From Oscillospiraceae bacterium (lineage in GTDB: Bacteria; Bacillota; Clostridia; Oscillospirales; Ruminococcaceae): a stretch of 64,000 nt of DNA. The notes below the pieces were generated by a model. It was not told the DNA's origin, searched no databases, and was given only the letters and a program-made list of their open reading frames with translations. Below are positions 27,013-35,373 of the stretch, one piece after another (within the stretch, counting starts at the first letter, position 1; every line of letters starts with the position of its first letter). The stretch spans positions 62,001-126,000 of the forward strand of contig WRBI01000001.1 in assembly GCA_009784625.1 (NCBI GenBank). Direction: 5' to 3'. Position numbers and translations under genes: made by a program.

Positions 27013-28578
27013 CTAGCTCAGATGTTCGACCGCCGCACGCTCGACTTTCAGGCCAGCCTCAAAGCGGGCGATAAAGGCCTCAAAACCGGCGCGGTCTGCG
27101 GGGTCGGGGGATACACAAACGCTGTCCACATTCGCGAAAGCGCGGCGGGTTAGAAAGTCTTCAAGGGTCGGGTATTTATCTTTCTGCGTCAGATAAGCGG
27201 CCAAGAGCGCACAGCCCCAAGCGCCGCCCTCGCCGGCTGACTCCATCACGGCCACCGGCACACCGACCGCCGCCGCCATCACGCGCTGGCCGACCCCCTT
27301 GGTTTTGAACAGCCCGCCGTGACCGAGTAATGTATCCAGCTTAACATTCTCACCCTCAGTCAATATCTTCATCCCCAAATGCAGGGTGCTGACTGATGTG
27401 TAAAGCAGGGTGCGGATAAAATTGGCGAGGTTAAAAGACGCGTCCGGCATCCGCGCAAAAAGCGGCCGCCCCTGCGCAAATCCGGTCAAGTGTTCACCCG
27501 AAAGATAGTTGAAAGAAACCAATCCGCCGCAATCGGCCTCCCCCTCCAGCGCTTTGGTCAGCAGCGCGCCAAAGAGTTCGGCCTTGTCAGCCGGCCCGCC
27601 CACCAGCGCAGCCGCCTCCCGCAGCAAGCCAACCCAGGCGTCCAGGTCAGACATGCCGTTGTTGCAGTGAACCATGGCCACCGGCTTTCCGGTCGGGGTG
27701 GTGACCATATCAATTTCAGGATACACTTTGGACAGTGCGCGCTCAAGCACAATCATCGCAAAGATAGACGTCCCCGCGGAGACATTGCCGCCCCGCTCGG
27801 CCACGCTGTTGGTGGCGACCATCCCGGTTCCCGCATCCCCCTCAGGCGGGCAGAGCGGGGTTCCCGGTTTTAACAAGCCGGTGGGGTCAAGCAGTTTTGC
27901 GCCCTCCGGCGTCAATTTTCCCGCATCCGCGCCGGCCGGCAGAACTTTGGGCAAAATCTGCGCAAGGTCTTGCTCAAAGCCTTTTTCGCCGGCCAGCTTA
28001 TTAAAGATGGCCAGCTTGCCCGCGTCGTAGTCGCCGATTTCGCTGTCAATCGGGAACATCCCGGAAGCGTCGCCGATCCCCAGCACCCGCCGGCCGGTCA
28101 GCTTGTAGTGTACATACCCGGCCAGCGTGGTCAGAAAGTCGATCTTGCCGAGATGCCCCTCGCCGTTTAAAATCGCCTGATAGAGGTGCGCCACACTCCA
28201 CCGCTGCGGGATGTTGAAGCCCAGCTTGCCGGTCAGTTCCCCCGCCGCCTGCCCGGTGGATGTGTTCCGCCAGGTGCGAAAGGCACAGAGCTGTTCCCCG
28301 TCCTTGTCGAAGGGCAGGTAACCGTGCATCATGGCTGAGATCCCAATTGCCGAAACCTCAGGCAGCGGCCCGCCTTGTTTCGCCTGATAATCCTCACATA
28401 AGGCTTTAAAGCTGGCGGCCAGGCCGGTCCACACATCTTCCAGCTTATAGGTCCACACACCGCCTTCAAAGCGGTTTTCCCACTCAAACCCACCCGAAGC
28501 AACGGTTAAACATTCTTCATTAATCAGCGCCGCCTTAATTCGGGTTGAACCCAACTCGATTCCCAGTGCCACTCCCAA
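27013..28578 (-). CDS. FGGY-family carbohydrate kinase, probable L-ribulokinase (AraK-like)
   Basis: A 521-aa sugar kinase phosphorylating a ketopentose in the cytoplasm. Motifs are the ATP/sugar N-terminus [14 protein letters not shown], the substrate region [26 protein letters not shown], and the C-terminal ATP site [19 protein letters not shown] and [17 protein letters not shown]. It is not a close match to classical AraB. Clostridia carry a distinct ribulokinase (AraK), and the araD partner, the araR-like regulator and the isomerase nearby favour that role. Xylulokinase is the alternative. Confidence 0.8.
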   Translation of the reverse strand: MGVALGIELGSTRIKAALINEECLTVASGGFEWENRFEGGVWTYKLEDVWTGLAASFKALCEDYQAKQGGPLPEVSAIGISAMMHGYLPFDKDGEQLCAFRTWRNTSTGQAAGELTGKLGFNIPQRWSVAHLYQAILNGEGHLGKIDFLTTLAGYVHYKLTGRRVLGIGDASGMFPIDSEIGDYDAGKLAIFNKLAGEKGFEQDLAQILPKVLPAGADAGKLTPEGAKLLDPTGLLKPGTPLCPPEGDAGTGMVATNSVAERGGNVSAGTSIFAMIVLERALSKVYPEIDMVTTPTGKPVAMVHCNNGMSDLDAWVGLLREAAALVGGPADKAELFGALLTKALEGEADCGGLVSFNYLSGEHLTGFAQGRPLFARMPDASFNLANFIRTLLYTSVSTLHLGMKILTEGENVKLDTLLGHGGLFKTKGVGQRVMAAAVGVPVAVMESAGEGGAWGCALLAAYLTQKDKYPTLEDFLTRRAFANVDSVCVSPDPADRAGFEAFIARFEAGLKVERAAVEHLS

Positions 28579-28916
28579 TGTTTTTACCCTCCCTCAAACG
28601 TCTTGATTCTTAGAGCTTACCATATAACCCCAAGTAAATACAATATCTAAACGAAAAAATAGATCGCAATCAAACTTGTACTGTCGACATCCATTAAGTT
28701 GTGTGGTCATTTTGTTTAAATCACAACCAATCAATTCTGTTAAATTGACGTTGATTTTTACTTTCAGTTGATGTATATTAGTCTCAGGATGGGATTTTAG
28801 ATGCTTGCGGTTTTCCGACCGGCTTCGTATATTTTTGTGATGATTGCCGTCTTCTTTATTATAAATTTGTTACTTTTCGTTTTGAGTTATAATAACAACT
28901 TAAGAGGTGACCGCAG
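28579..28916. promoter_or_regulatory. Divergent promoter region between the ribulokinase-like gene and galK
   Basis: This is 338 bp of AT-rich intergenic DNA with no gene. On the plus strand TTGATT (28751–28756), a 17-base spacer and TATATT (28774–28779) make a plausible galK promoter. An additional TATAAT lies at about 28889. A GTTGTG...CACAAC inverted pair around 28698–28727 could be an operator for the araR-like protein, but it does not match the Bacillus AraR box I know. Confidence 0.5.
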
Positions 28917-30080
28917 GTGCGACTGGAAAGGATGAAGGAACGGTTTGAAAAACTATACGGCAGTGGCGGCGAGGTATTTGCCTACCACTCCCCCGGACGG
29001 GTGAACCTAATCGGCGAACACACAGACTACAACGGCGGGTACGTATTGCCCTGCGCGCTGACACTGGGGACTTGCGGCATAATCCGAAAGCGGGAGAATA
29101 GACTTCTTCGTTTTGCATCAACCAACATCGGCGGGGCGTATATCGAAATCGGGCTTGACCAGATCGAGTACAACCGCGAACATAGCTGGGTCAACTACCT
29201 GCTGGGGGTGGTGGCCGAATTCCAAAATCTGGGACTGCCGGTCGGCGGGCTTGAGCTGCTGCTCAGCGGGGATATGTCGAGCAATGCGGGGCTATCTTCC
29301 TCGGCCAGTGTTGAAATGCTGATGGCCGCCGCGCTCAACGAGCTTTTCGAAACCAAACTGGAAACGATCGAGCTGGTAAAACTCGCCCAGCGAGCCGAGA
29401 ACCGCTTTGTTGGGGTAAACTGCGGGATCATGGATCAATACGCGGTGGGGATGGGCAAAAAAGACCGCGCAATGCTGCTGGACTGCACCAGTCTGGCGTG
29501 TGAATATATCCCGGTAGAGCCAGACGGCCACTGCCTGATTATCGGCAATACAAACAGCCCGCGCAATTTGGCCGGTTCCGGTTACAATACCCGGCGAGAA
29601 GAGTGCGAACGCGCAGTCAAAATGTTGCGCTCCGGGCACGAAATCACCCTGCTCGGCCAACTGACCCCCGCGCAATTCGAGACAGACAAACATCGAATCA
29701 CCTGCCCGACCGCACGAAAGCGGGCAACACACGTGATCTATGAAATCGAGCGAACCAAACAGGCGGCGGAACATCTGCGCGCGGGAAACCTGGCCGCGTT
29801 CGGGGAACTGATGAATCAATCGCACCGCTCGCTGGCAGGACTGTTTGAAGTGACCGGCAAGGCGTTGGACACGATGGTAAACGCGGCCTGGAAACAAGAG
29901 GGCGTACTCGGCTCCCGAATGACCGGGGCCGGCTTTGGCGGGTGTACGGTCAGCCTGGTCAAAGAGTCCTGCGCAGGTGCGTTCATCGAAAATGTCGGGA
30001 AGATTTACAAAGAAGAGACCGGAATAGAAGCGGCGTTCTACACAGCCGGAATCGGTGAGGGCACAAGGAGGATCGGGTAA
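28917..30080 (+). CDS. galK: Galactokinase
   Basis: Phosphorylates galactose at C1 (GHMP kinase fold). The 387-aa protein has the galactokinase signature SPGRVNLIGEHTDYNGGYVLP at residues ~25–45 (quoted in part: GRVNLIGEHTDYNGG), the ATP loop GLSSSASVEM, and motif III GAGFGGCTVSL. Start GTG with AGAGGTGA six bases upstream. It begins the galK–galE–galT–araR–isomerase operon. The galE gene follows 2 bp after its stop. Confidence 0.95.
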   Translation: MRLERMKERFEKLYGSGGEVFAYHSPGRVNLIGEHTDYNGGYVLPCALTLGTCGIIRKRENRLLRFASTNIGGAYIEIGLDQIEYNREHSWVNYLLGVVAEFQNLGLPVGGLELLLSGDMSSNAGLSSSASVEMLMAAALNELFETKLETIELVKLAQRAENRFVGVNCGIMDQYAVGMGKKDRAMLLDCTSLACEYIPVEPDGHCLIIGNTNSPRNLAGSGYNTRREECERAVKMLRSGHEITLLGQLTPAQFETDKHRITCPTARKRATHVIYEIERTKQAAEHLRAGNLAAFGELMNQSHRSLAGLFEVTGKALDTMVNAAWKQEGVLGSRMTGAGFGGCTVSLVKESCAGAFIENVGKIYKEETGIEAAFYTAGIGEGTRRIG

Positions 30081-30081
30081 C

Positions 30082-31080
30082 GTGGAAGTTTTGGTTTGCG
30101 GCGGAGCCGGTTATATCGGGAGCCACGCGGTCGCCGCCCTGCTCGAGCAGGGCCATTCGGTCATCGTATTTGACAGCTTAGAAAAAGGGAAGCGCGCGGC
30201 GGTTCTCCCTCCCGCGCAATTGGTGGTCGGGGATTTGAGAAGTCCCGCCGAGATCGGGAAAGTCTTCGCGGATCACAAAATCGACGCGGTGCTGCACTTC
30301 GCGGCCTATTCGCTGGTCGGGCAGAGCGTTGAGACACCGGCCGAATACTACCGCAACAACGTAACCGGCACACAAAACCTGTTGGATGCCATGCGGGATG
30401 CCGGTGTCCTCCGGATTGTCTTCTCCTCCACCGCTGCCGTTTACGGCGAGCCCGAACACATCCCGATTACAGAGGAGCAAAAGACCGAACCGACCAGCCC
30501 TTACGGCGAAAGCAAACTGGCCGTTGAAAAAATGTTGAAATGGTATGACCGCGCTTACGGGATCAAATACATCGCGCTGCGCTACTTTAATGTGGCCGGC
30601 GCGCACCCGGGCGGAAAAATCGGGGAGGATCACAACCCCGAAACGCATCTTATCCCGATTGTGCTGGGCGCAGCACTGGGCAAAACCGACGGGATCAAAA
30701 TCTTTGGGGGCGACTACGACACAAAAGACGGCAGCTGTGTCCGCGATTACATTCACGTGATGGATCTCATCGACGCGCACATCTTAGCGCTGAATAAACT
30801 GCATGAGGCCGGTGCGGCCAGTCAAACCTATAACCTCGGTTACGGGCGCGGGTTCAGCAACTTGGAGATTGTACAGGCCGCCAAAAAAATCACCGAAGTG
30901 GACATCAAAGTGGAGATGGCCCCCCGCCGCCCCGGTGACCCGTCTGTGCTGATCGCATCTCCGGAAAAAGCAATACGGGAATTGGGCTTCTCCCCGCGCT
31001 ATGACAGCTTGGAGGCGATTATCTCGTCAGCTTGGAAGTTCCACAAAACCCACCCAAACGGGCTGGAGGGCAATCCATGA
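30082..31080 (+). CDS. galE: UDP-glucose 4-epimerase
   Basis: Interconverts UDP-galactose and UDP-glucose with bound NAD. The 332-aa short-chain dehydrogenase-type protein shows the NAD loop GGAGYIGSHAVAALL, FSSTAAVYGEP, the catalytic YGESKLAVEKM (YxxxK) and RYFNVAGAHPGG. The start is GTG 30082, after AAGGAGG located at the end of galK; the frame extends upstream inside galK but is not used. The stop overlaps the galT ATG. Confidence 0.95.
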   Translation: MEVLVCGGAGYIGSHAVAALLEQGHSVIVFDSLEKGKRAAVLPPAQLVVGDLRSPAEIGKVFADHKIDAVLHFAAYSLVGQSVETPAEYYRNNVTGTQNLLDAMRDAGVLRIVFSSTAAVYGEPEHIPITEEQKTEPTSPYGESKLAVEKMLKWYDRAYGIKYIALRYFNVAGAHPGGKIGEDHNPETHLIPIVLGAALGKTDGIKIFGGDYDTKDGSCVRDYIHVMDLIDAHILALNKLHEAGAASQTYNLGYGRGFSNLEIVQAAKKITEVDIKVEMAPRRPGDPSVLIASPEKAIRELGFSPRYDSLEAIISSAWKFHKTHPNGLEGNP

Positions 31081-32612
31081 TCGGCTATCAGGTTGAGCGG
31101 CTGATCCGGTTTGGTCTGTCCGGCGGCCTGATCGGCGAATGGGATGTCATACCGGTGCGCAATGCCCTGCTTGATCTGTTGGGGTTAAACGAGCCGTATG
31201 AGGGAGAAGTGAAAGGCTTTTCCGACAAGTCGGCCGGGCCGGCGCTGGACGCGATTGTCGACCACTGCGTAGAAACCGGGCAAATCCCCGAAGACACGAT
31301 CACCCGGCGGGACTTATTCGCCGCCCGAATTATGGGGCTGTTAACCCCCCGCCAGTCGGAAGTGATCGCACAGTTTCGCGAAAACTATTCCCGCTCACCC
31401 AAGGCCGCGACAGATGCGTTTTATGCGCTGTCCCACGCCACCAACTACATTCAGGCTGAGCGGATCGCCAAAAACTTGCGCTGGAGCGGGCAAACCGATT
31501 TTGGCCGGCTGGATATCACCGTCAACCTGGCCAAGCCGGAAAAAGACCCCAAAGAGATCGCCGCCGCCAAAGCCACCGCGCAAACCAACTATCCCAAGTG
31601 CCTGATCTGCGCCGAGAATGCGGGCTTTGCGGGGACACTCAGCCATCCGGCCCGGCAAAACCACAGGATCATCCCGCTGACCCTTGACGGCGAGCGTTGG
31701 TATATGCAGTATTCACCCTACCTTTATTACGACGAGCACTGCATCGTACTGGACGAAATTCACCGCCCGATGAAGATTGGCCGCCAGACATTCCGGCGCC
31801 TGCTTGCTTTTGTGGAACAGTTCCCGCACTACTTTTTGGGTTCGAACGCGGATTTGCCGATTGTGGGCGGCTCAATTTTGACCCACGACCACTTTCAGGG
31901 CGGCCGGTTCGCTTTCCCGATGGTGGATGCACCGGTTCGCCGGTCTTTCACGCACAGAGATTTTCCCGGCATCACCGCCGCGCAGATTCATTGGCCGCTG
32001 TCCACCATCCGGATTTCCGGGGAGGATAAGGACGCGCTGACCGCGCTGGCGCAGCACATCTTTACCGGCTGGCAGCAATACGCTGACCCCGCCGCCGAAA
32101 TCCTCGCCTTTAGCGGTAAAACCCCGCACAACACGATTACCCCCATCGCCCGCAAAAATAACGGCGGCAGGTTCGATCTGGATATCGTGCTGCGCAACAA
32201 CCGCACCACGCCGGAACGGCCGCACGGGCTGTTCCATCCGGGCGAGCGTCTGCACCACATCAAAAAAGAGAACATCGGCCTGATCGAAGTAATGGGGCTG
32301 GCCATACTCCCCGGCCGGCTTCTCGCCGAGCTGGACGGGATACGGGATATCTTATCCGGAAAGCAAACATTCGACCGCGCGGAGATTCGAGACCCGGTAC
32401 ATCCGCTAAACAAGCACCTGCACTGGCTGGATGGCCTAACCGAAAAACACGGCACCGGCCTGGACCCCGACCGGGCACAAACACTGTTGCGCGGCGAGGT
32501 TGCTCAAATTTTCGCACAGGCGCTGGTCGACTGCGGAGTGTTCAAGCTAAATAAAGATGGGGACATGCAATTTGAGCGTTTGATGGCCGCACTTGGCTTT
32601 ATGGAGGCATAA
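31077..32612 (+). CDS. galT: UDP-glucose–hexose-1-phosphate uridylyltransferase, Firmicute class II
   Basis: Transfers UMP between UDP-glucose and galactose 1-phosphate. The 511-aa protein is the longer, GalT2-type found in Bacillota, with the nucleotidylated His in GSILTHDHFQGG, the substrate region YLYYDEHCIVL and FLGSNADLPIVGGS. ATG overlaps the galE stop (ATGA), so translation is coupled. It completes the Leloir pathway with galK and galE. Confidence 0.95.
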   Translation: MIGYQVERLIRFGLSGGLIGEWDVIPVRNALLDLLGLNEPYEGEVKGFSDKSAGPALDAIVDHCVETGQIPEDTITRRDLFAARIMGLLTPRQSEVIAQFRENYSRSPKAATDAFYALSHATNYIQAERIAKNLRWSGQTDFGRLDITVNLAKPEKDPKEIAAAKATAQTNYPKCLICAENAGFAGTLSHPARQNHRIIPLTLDGERWYMQYSPYLYYDEHCIVLDEIHRPMKIGRQTFRRLLAFVEQFPHYFLGSNADLPIVGGSILTHDHFQGGRFAFPMVDAPVRRSFTHRDFPGITAAQIHWPLSTIRISGEDKDALTALAQHIFTGWQQYADPAAEILAFSGKTPHNTITPIARKNNGGRFDLDIVLRNNRTTPERPHGLFHPGERLHHIKKENIGLIEVMGLAILPGRLLAELDGIRDILSGKQTFDRAEIRDPVHPLNKHLHWLDGLTEKHGTGLDPDRAQTLLRGEVAQIFAQALVDCGVFKLNKDGDMQFERLMAALGFMEA

Positions 32613-33686
32613 ATGACAAAATATCTGGAAGTCGCACAGTGGCTGCGCGATCAGATCGAGGCCGGCCGGTTCAAAGCGGGTGAGCGGCTGATGGGTGAAG
32701 TCGGCCTCTGCGAAAAGTTCGGGGTAAGCCGGCAGACCGCCCGCAGTGCAATCGCGTTGTTGGAAAAAGACGGGCTGGTCGTTCGCAAACAAGGCAGCGG
32801 GACTTATGTCAACAACTTTTTGAGCGGGTACGGCCGGAAGAAGATCGGCCTGCTGCTCACTTACGCGGACGACTATATCTTCCCCTCCATCATCTCCGGG
32901 ATTGAAGGCGCACTGTCCGAACACGGGCACAGAATCTCTCTTTACCTGACCCGAAACCGGGTGGATACCGAGCGCAGCCAGCTGCTTTCTCTGCTTTCGG
33001 ACAATATTGACGGGCTTTTGGTTGAGGCGGTCAAGTCCGCACTGCCTAATCCGAACTTAGACCTTTACAAAGAGCTGGCCGCGCAGGGCGTGCCTGTTCT
33101 CTTTATGAACGTTTACCATTCCGGCCTTGATTGCAATTATATCATTAACGACGACGTCAAAGGCGGCCGTCTGGCCGCGCGGCACTTGATTGAAAGCGGC
33201 CACACTAAGATAGGCGGGATTTTTAAGCACGATGATGTGCAAGGCAGCTTCAGGTATAAAGGGTTTATCGAAGAATTGTACGCCCGTGGTTTACATCTAA
33301 ACGAGAACAGCGTGATCTGGTATTCGACCGAAACACTGAGTGAGCTTTTCAGCCCTGCCCGGATCTCTTTGCTCATTGAACGGCTCAAGGGGGTGAGCGC
33401 GGTGATTTGTTACAACGATCAGGTGGCGGTAAAGCTGGTGCAGTCCTGCGCCGGTGCGGGAATCCGCGTACCCCAAGACCTTTCTGTGGTAAGTTTTGAC
33501 AACTCGAACCTTTCAAGCGTTTCGTCCGTTCCGCTTACAACCGTTACCCACCCCGGCGCACAAATGGGGCGGTTTGCGGCACAGTCCATCCTCAAGGCAA
33601 TATGCAGCCCCAAGTTTAGCCTGCAACACGTCTACAGTCCCGACCTTGTAATTAGAGATTCTGTCCATATGTTAATGAAAGGGTGA
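32613..33686 (+). CDS. araR: AraR-like GntR/LacI hybrid transcriptional regulator
   Basis: A 357-aa regulator with an N-terminal GntR-type winged helix (residues 1–70: KFGVSRQTARSAIALLEKDGLV, quoted in part as VSRQTARSAIALLEKDG). A LacI/GalR-type sugar-binding domain follows from ~75 (GLLLTYADDYIFPSIISGIE in short). This architecture is that of AraR, the arabinose repressor of Bacillota. The ATG directly follows the galT stop. It may control both the araD–kinase and gal–isomerase units. Ligand arabinose is likely from context but galactose cannot be excluded. Confidence 0.87.
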   Translation: MTKYLEVAQWLRDQIEAGRFKAGERLMGEVGLCEKFGVSRQTARSAIALLEKDGLVVRKQGSGTYVNNFLSGYGRKKIGLLLTYADDYIFPSIISGIEGALSEHGHRISLYLTRNRVDTERSQLLSLLSDNIDGLLVEAVKSALPNPNLDLYKELAAQGVPVLFMNVYHSGLDCNYIINDDVKGGRLAARHLIESGHTKIGGIFKHDDVQGSFRYKGFIEELYARGLHLNENSVIWYSTETLSELFSPARISLLIERLKGVSAVICYNDQVAVKLVQSCAGAGIRVPQDLSVVSFDNSNLSSVSSVPLTTVTHPGAQMGRFAAQSILKAICSPKFSLQHVYSPDLVIRDSVHMLMKG

Positions 33687-33694
33687 AAAGAAGA

Positions 33695-35179
33695 ATGAAC
33701 AACATCCCAATTGTCAAGCTCGGCCTGATCACTGTTTCCCGCGACTGCTTTGTTATCTCGCTCTCTGAGCGGCGCCGCTCAGCCCTGGCCAAAGCCTACA
33801 CCGACGCGGGCGGCCAAATCTTTGAGGCAAAAACAACGGTAGAGAACGAAAACGACATGCTCCGCGCGGCGAATGAAGTAAGGGCAGCCGGATGCAACGC
33901 GCTGGTTGTGTTGCTCGGCAACTTTGGGCCGGAAACCCCCGAGACTTTGCTGGCCAAACACTTTGACGGGCCGGTCATGTACATCGCCGCCGCCGAAGAA
34001 AGCGGGGACGACCTGATCAATGGGCGGGGAGACGCCTATTGTGGTATGCTCAACTGCTCGTATAATCTGGGTTTGCGCAAGCTTAAAGCCGTTATCCCGC
34101 CTTACCCGGTGGGTACAGCGGGTGAGCTGGCCGTCATGATACACGAGTTCATCCCGGTCGCGCGTGCGCTGTTGGGGTTGTCCTCACTCAAAGTGATCAC
34201 ATTCGGCCCCCGCCCGCAGGACTTTTTTGCCTGCAACGCGCCGATCAAACCGCTTTACGACATCGGGGTCGAGATTCAGGAAAACTCGGAGCTTGACCTG
34301 CTTGTCGCTTTCAAAGCCCACGAGGGGGATAGCCGAATCCCCGCCCTGGCCGAAGAAATGGCCGGTGAGCTGGGCGCGTGCGGCAACACTTTCCCCGACC
34401 TGCTGCCCAAACTGGCCCAGTACGAACTCACCCTGCTCGATTGGGCCAAGGCCAACAAGGGCGCGCGGGAGTACGTGGTTTTCGCGAACAAATGCTGGCC
34501 GGCATTCCAAAGCCAGTTCGAGTTTGTGCCCTGTTATGTCAACAGCCGCCTGGCCGCCAAGCTGATCCCGGTGGCATGTGAAGTGGATATATACGGCGCT
34601 TTGTCCGAATACATCGGCAGCTGTGTGAGCGGTGAATCGGTCACCCTGCTCGACATCAACAACACTGTACCCAATGATGTTTACGCATCCGATATCCAAG
34701 GTAAGTTTGACTACGCGCATCAAGATTTGTTCATGGGCTTCCACTGCGGCAACACCCCCAAAGAGCGGTTGGCCGAGGGGACGGTCAAGCACCAGCTGAT
34801 CATGCACCGCCTGCTCGAAAACGGCAAGCCGCCCAACATCACCCGCGGCACATTGGAGGGGGACATCGCCTCCGGGGATATCACCCTTTTCCGCCTGCAT
34901 GGCAGCGCGGATGCGGCTTTGCAGGCCTACATCGCGCAGGGCGAAGTCCTGCCGGTAGCCACCCGCTCGTTCGGCGGGATCGGCGTCTTCGCAATTCCCG
35001 AAATGGGGCGGTTTTACCGCCATGTGCTGATCGGCAGCCGCTACCCACATCACGGCGCGGTCGCCTTTGGCCATCACGGCAAGGCGCTGCACACCGTCTT
35101 TGACTATCTGGGGATGCCGAACATCTCTTTCAATCAGCCCAAGGGAATGCTTTACCCACGCGAGAATCCGTTCGCTTAA
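33695..35179 (+). CDS. L-fucose/L-arabinose isomerase family protein, probable arabinose isomerase
   Basis: A ~494-aa aldose–ketose isomerase with the fucose-isomerase fold. Visible features are ITFGPRPQDFFACNAP, CEVDIYGALSEYIGS (metal-binding Glu/Asp) and a metal-site His near FMGFHCGNTP. Classical AraA motifs are absent. Clostridial arabinose loci without araA often carry such a protein, and here the kinase, epimerase and AraR complete the pathway. The start may be GTG 33683, overlapping the araR stop, or ATG 33695; the latter is used. A different deoxy sugar is the alternative substrate. Confidence 0.8.
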   Translation: MNNIPIVKLGLITVSRDCFVISLSERRRSALAKAYTDAGGQIFEAKTTVENENDMLRAANEVRAAGCNALVVLLGNFGPETPETLLAKHFDGPVMYIAAAEESGDDLINGRGDAYCGMLNCSYNLGLRKLKAVIPPYPVGTAGELAVMIHEFIPVARALLGLSSLKVITFGPRPQDFFACNAPIKPLYDIGVEIQENSELDLLVAFKAHEGDSRIPALAEEMAGELGACGNTFPDLLPKLAQYELTLLDWAKANKGAREYVVFANKCWPAFQSQFEFVPCYVNSRLAAKLIPVACEVDIYGALSEYIGSCVSGESVTLLDINNTVPNDVYASDIQGKFDYAHQDLFMGFHCGNTPKERLAEGTVKHQLIMHRLLENGKPPNITRGTLEGDIASGDITLFRLHGSADAALQAYIAQGEVLPVATRSFGGIGVFAIPEMGRFYRHVLIGSRYPHHGAVAFGHHGKALHTVFDYLGMPNISFNQPKGMLYPRENPFA

Positions 35180-35202
35180 CCTTAATATTCAGGAGAAACC
35201 AT

Positions 35203-35325
35203 ATGAAAACCTTTTTTAAAATCGCAATCGCCATAGTCGTGATTAACTTTATAGTTGTCAACGTTTTGGCAAACCTGGGAATCATTAAGCTGGACAGTCT
35301 CATTCCAGATGAGACTCAGTCCTAA
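35203..35325 (+). CDS. 40-aa single-span membrane peptide
   Basis: The peptide begins MKTFFKIAIAIVV and has one hydrophobic stretch of about 24 residues (5–28), then a short polar tail ending DETQS. AGGAG lies seven bases before the ATG, and the gene sits 23 bp after the isomerase stop and just before a strong terminator, so it is very probably transcribed with the sugar operon. No family is recognised. Confidence 0.6.
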   Translation: MKTFFKIAIAIVVINFIVVNVLANLGIIKLDSLIPDETQS

Positions 35326-35335
35326 GGTACGGCAA

Positions 35336-35370
35336 AGAGGCCGCCGATTCAGGCGGCCTCTCTCTTTTTG
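35336..35370 (+). terminator. Terminator of the gal/ara operon
   Basis: AGAGGCCGCC/GGCGGCCTCT stem with loop GATTCA followed by CTCTTTTTG. It lies between the plus-strand operon and the converging membrane protein gene at 35374 and could serve both. Confidence 0.9.
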
Positions 35371-35373
35371 CTC

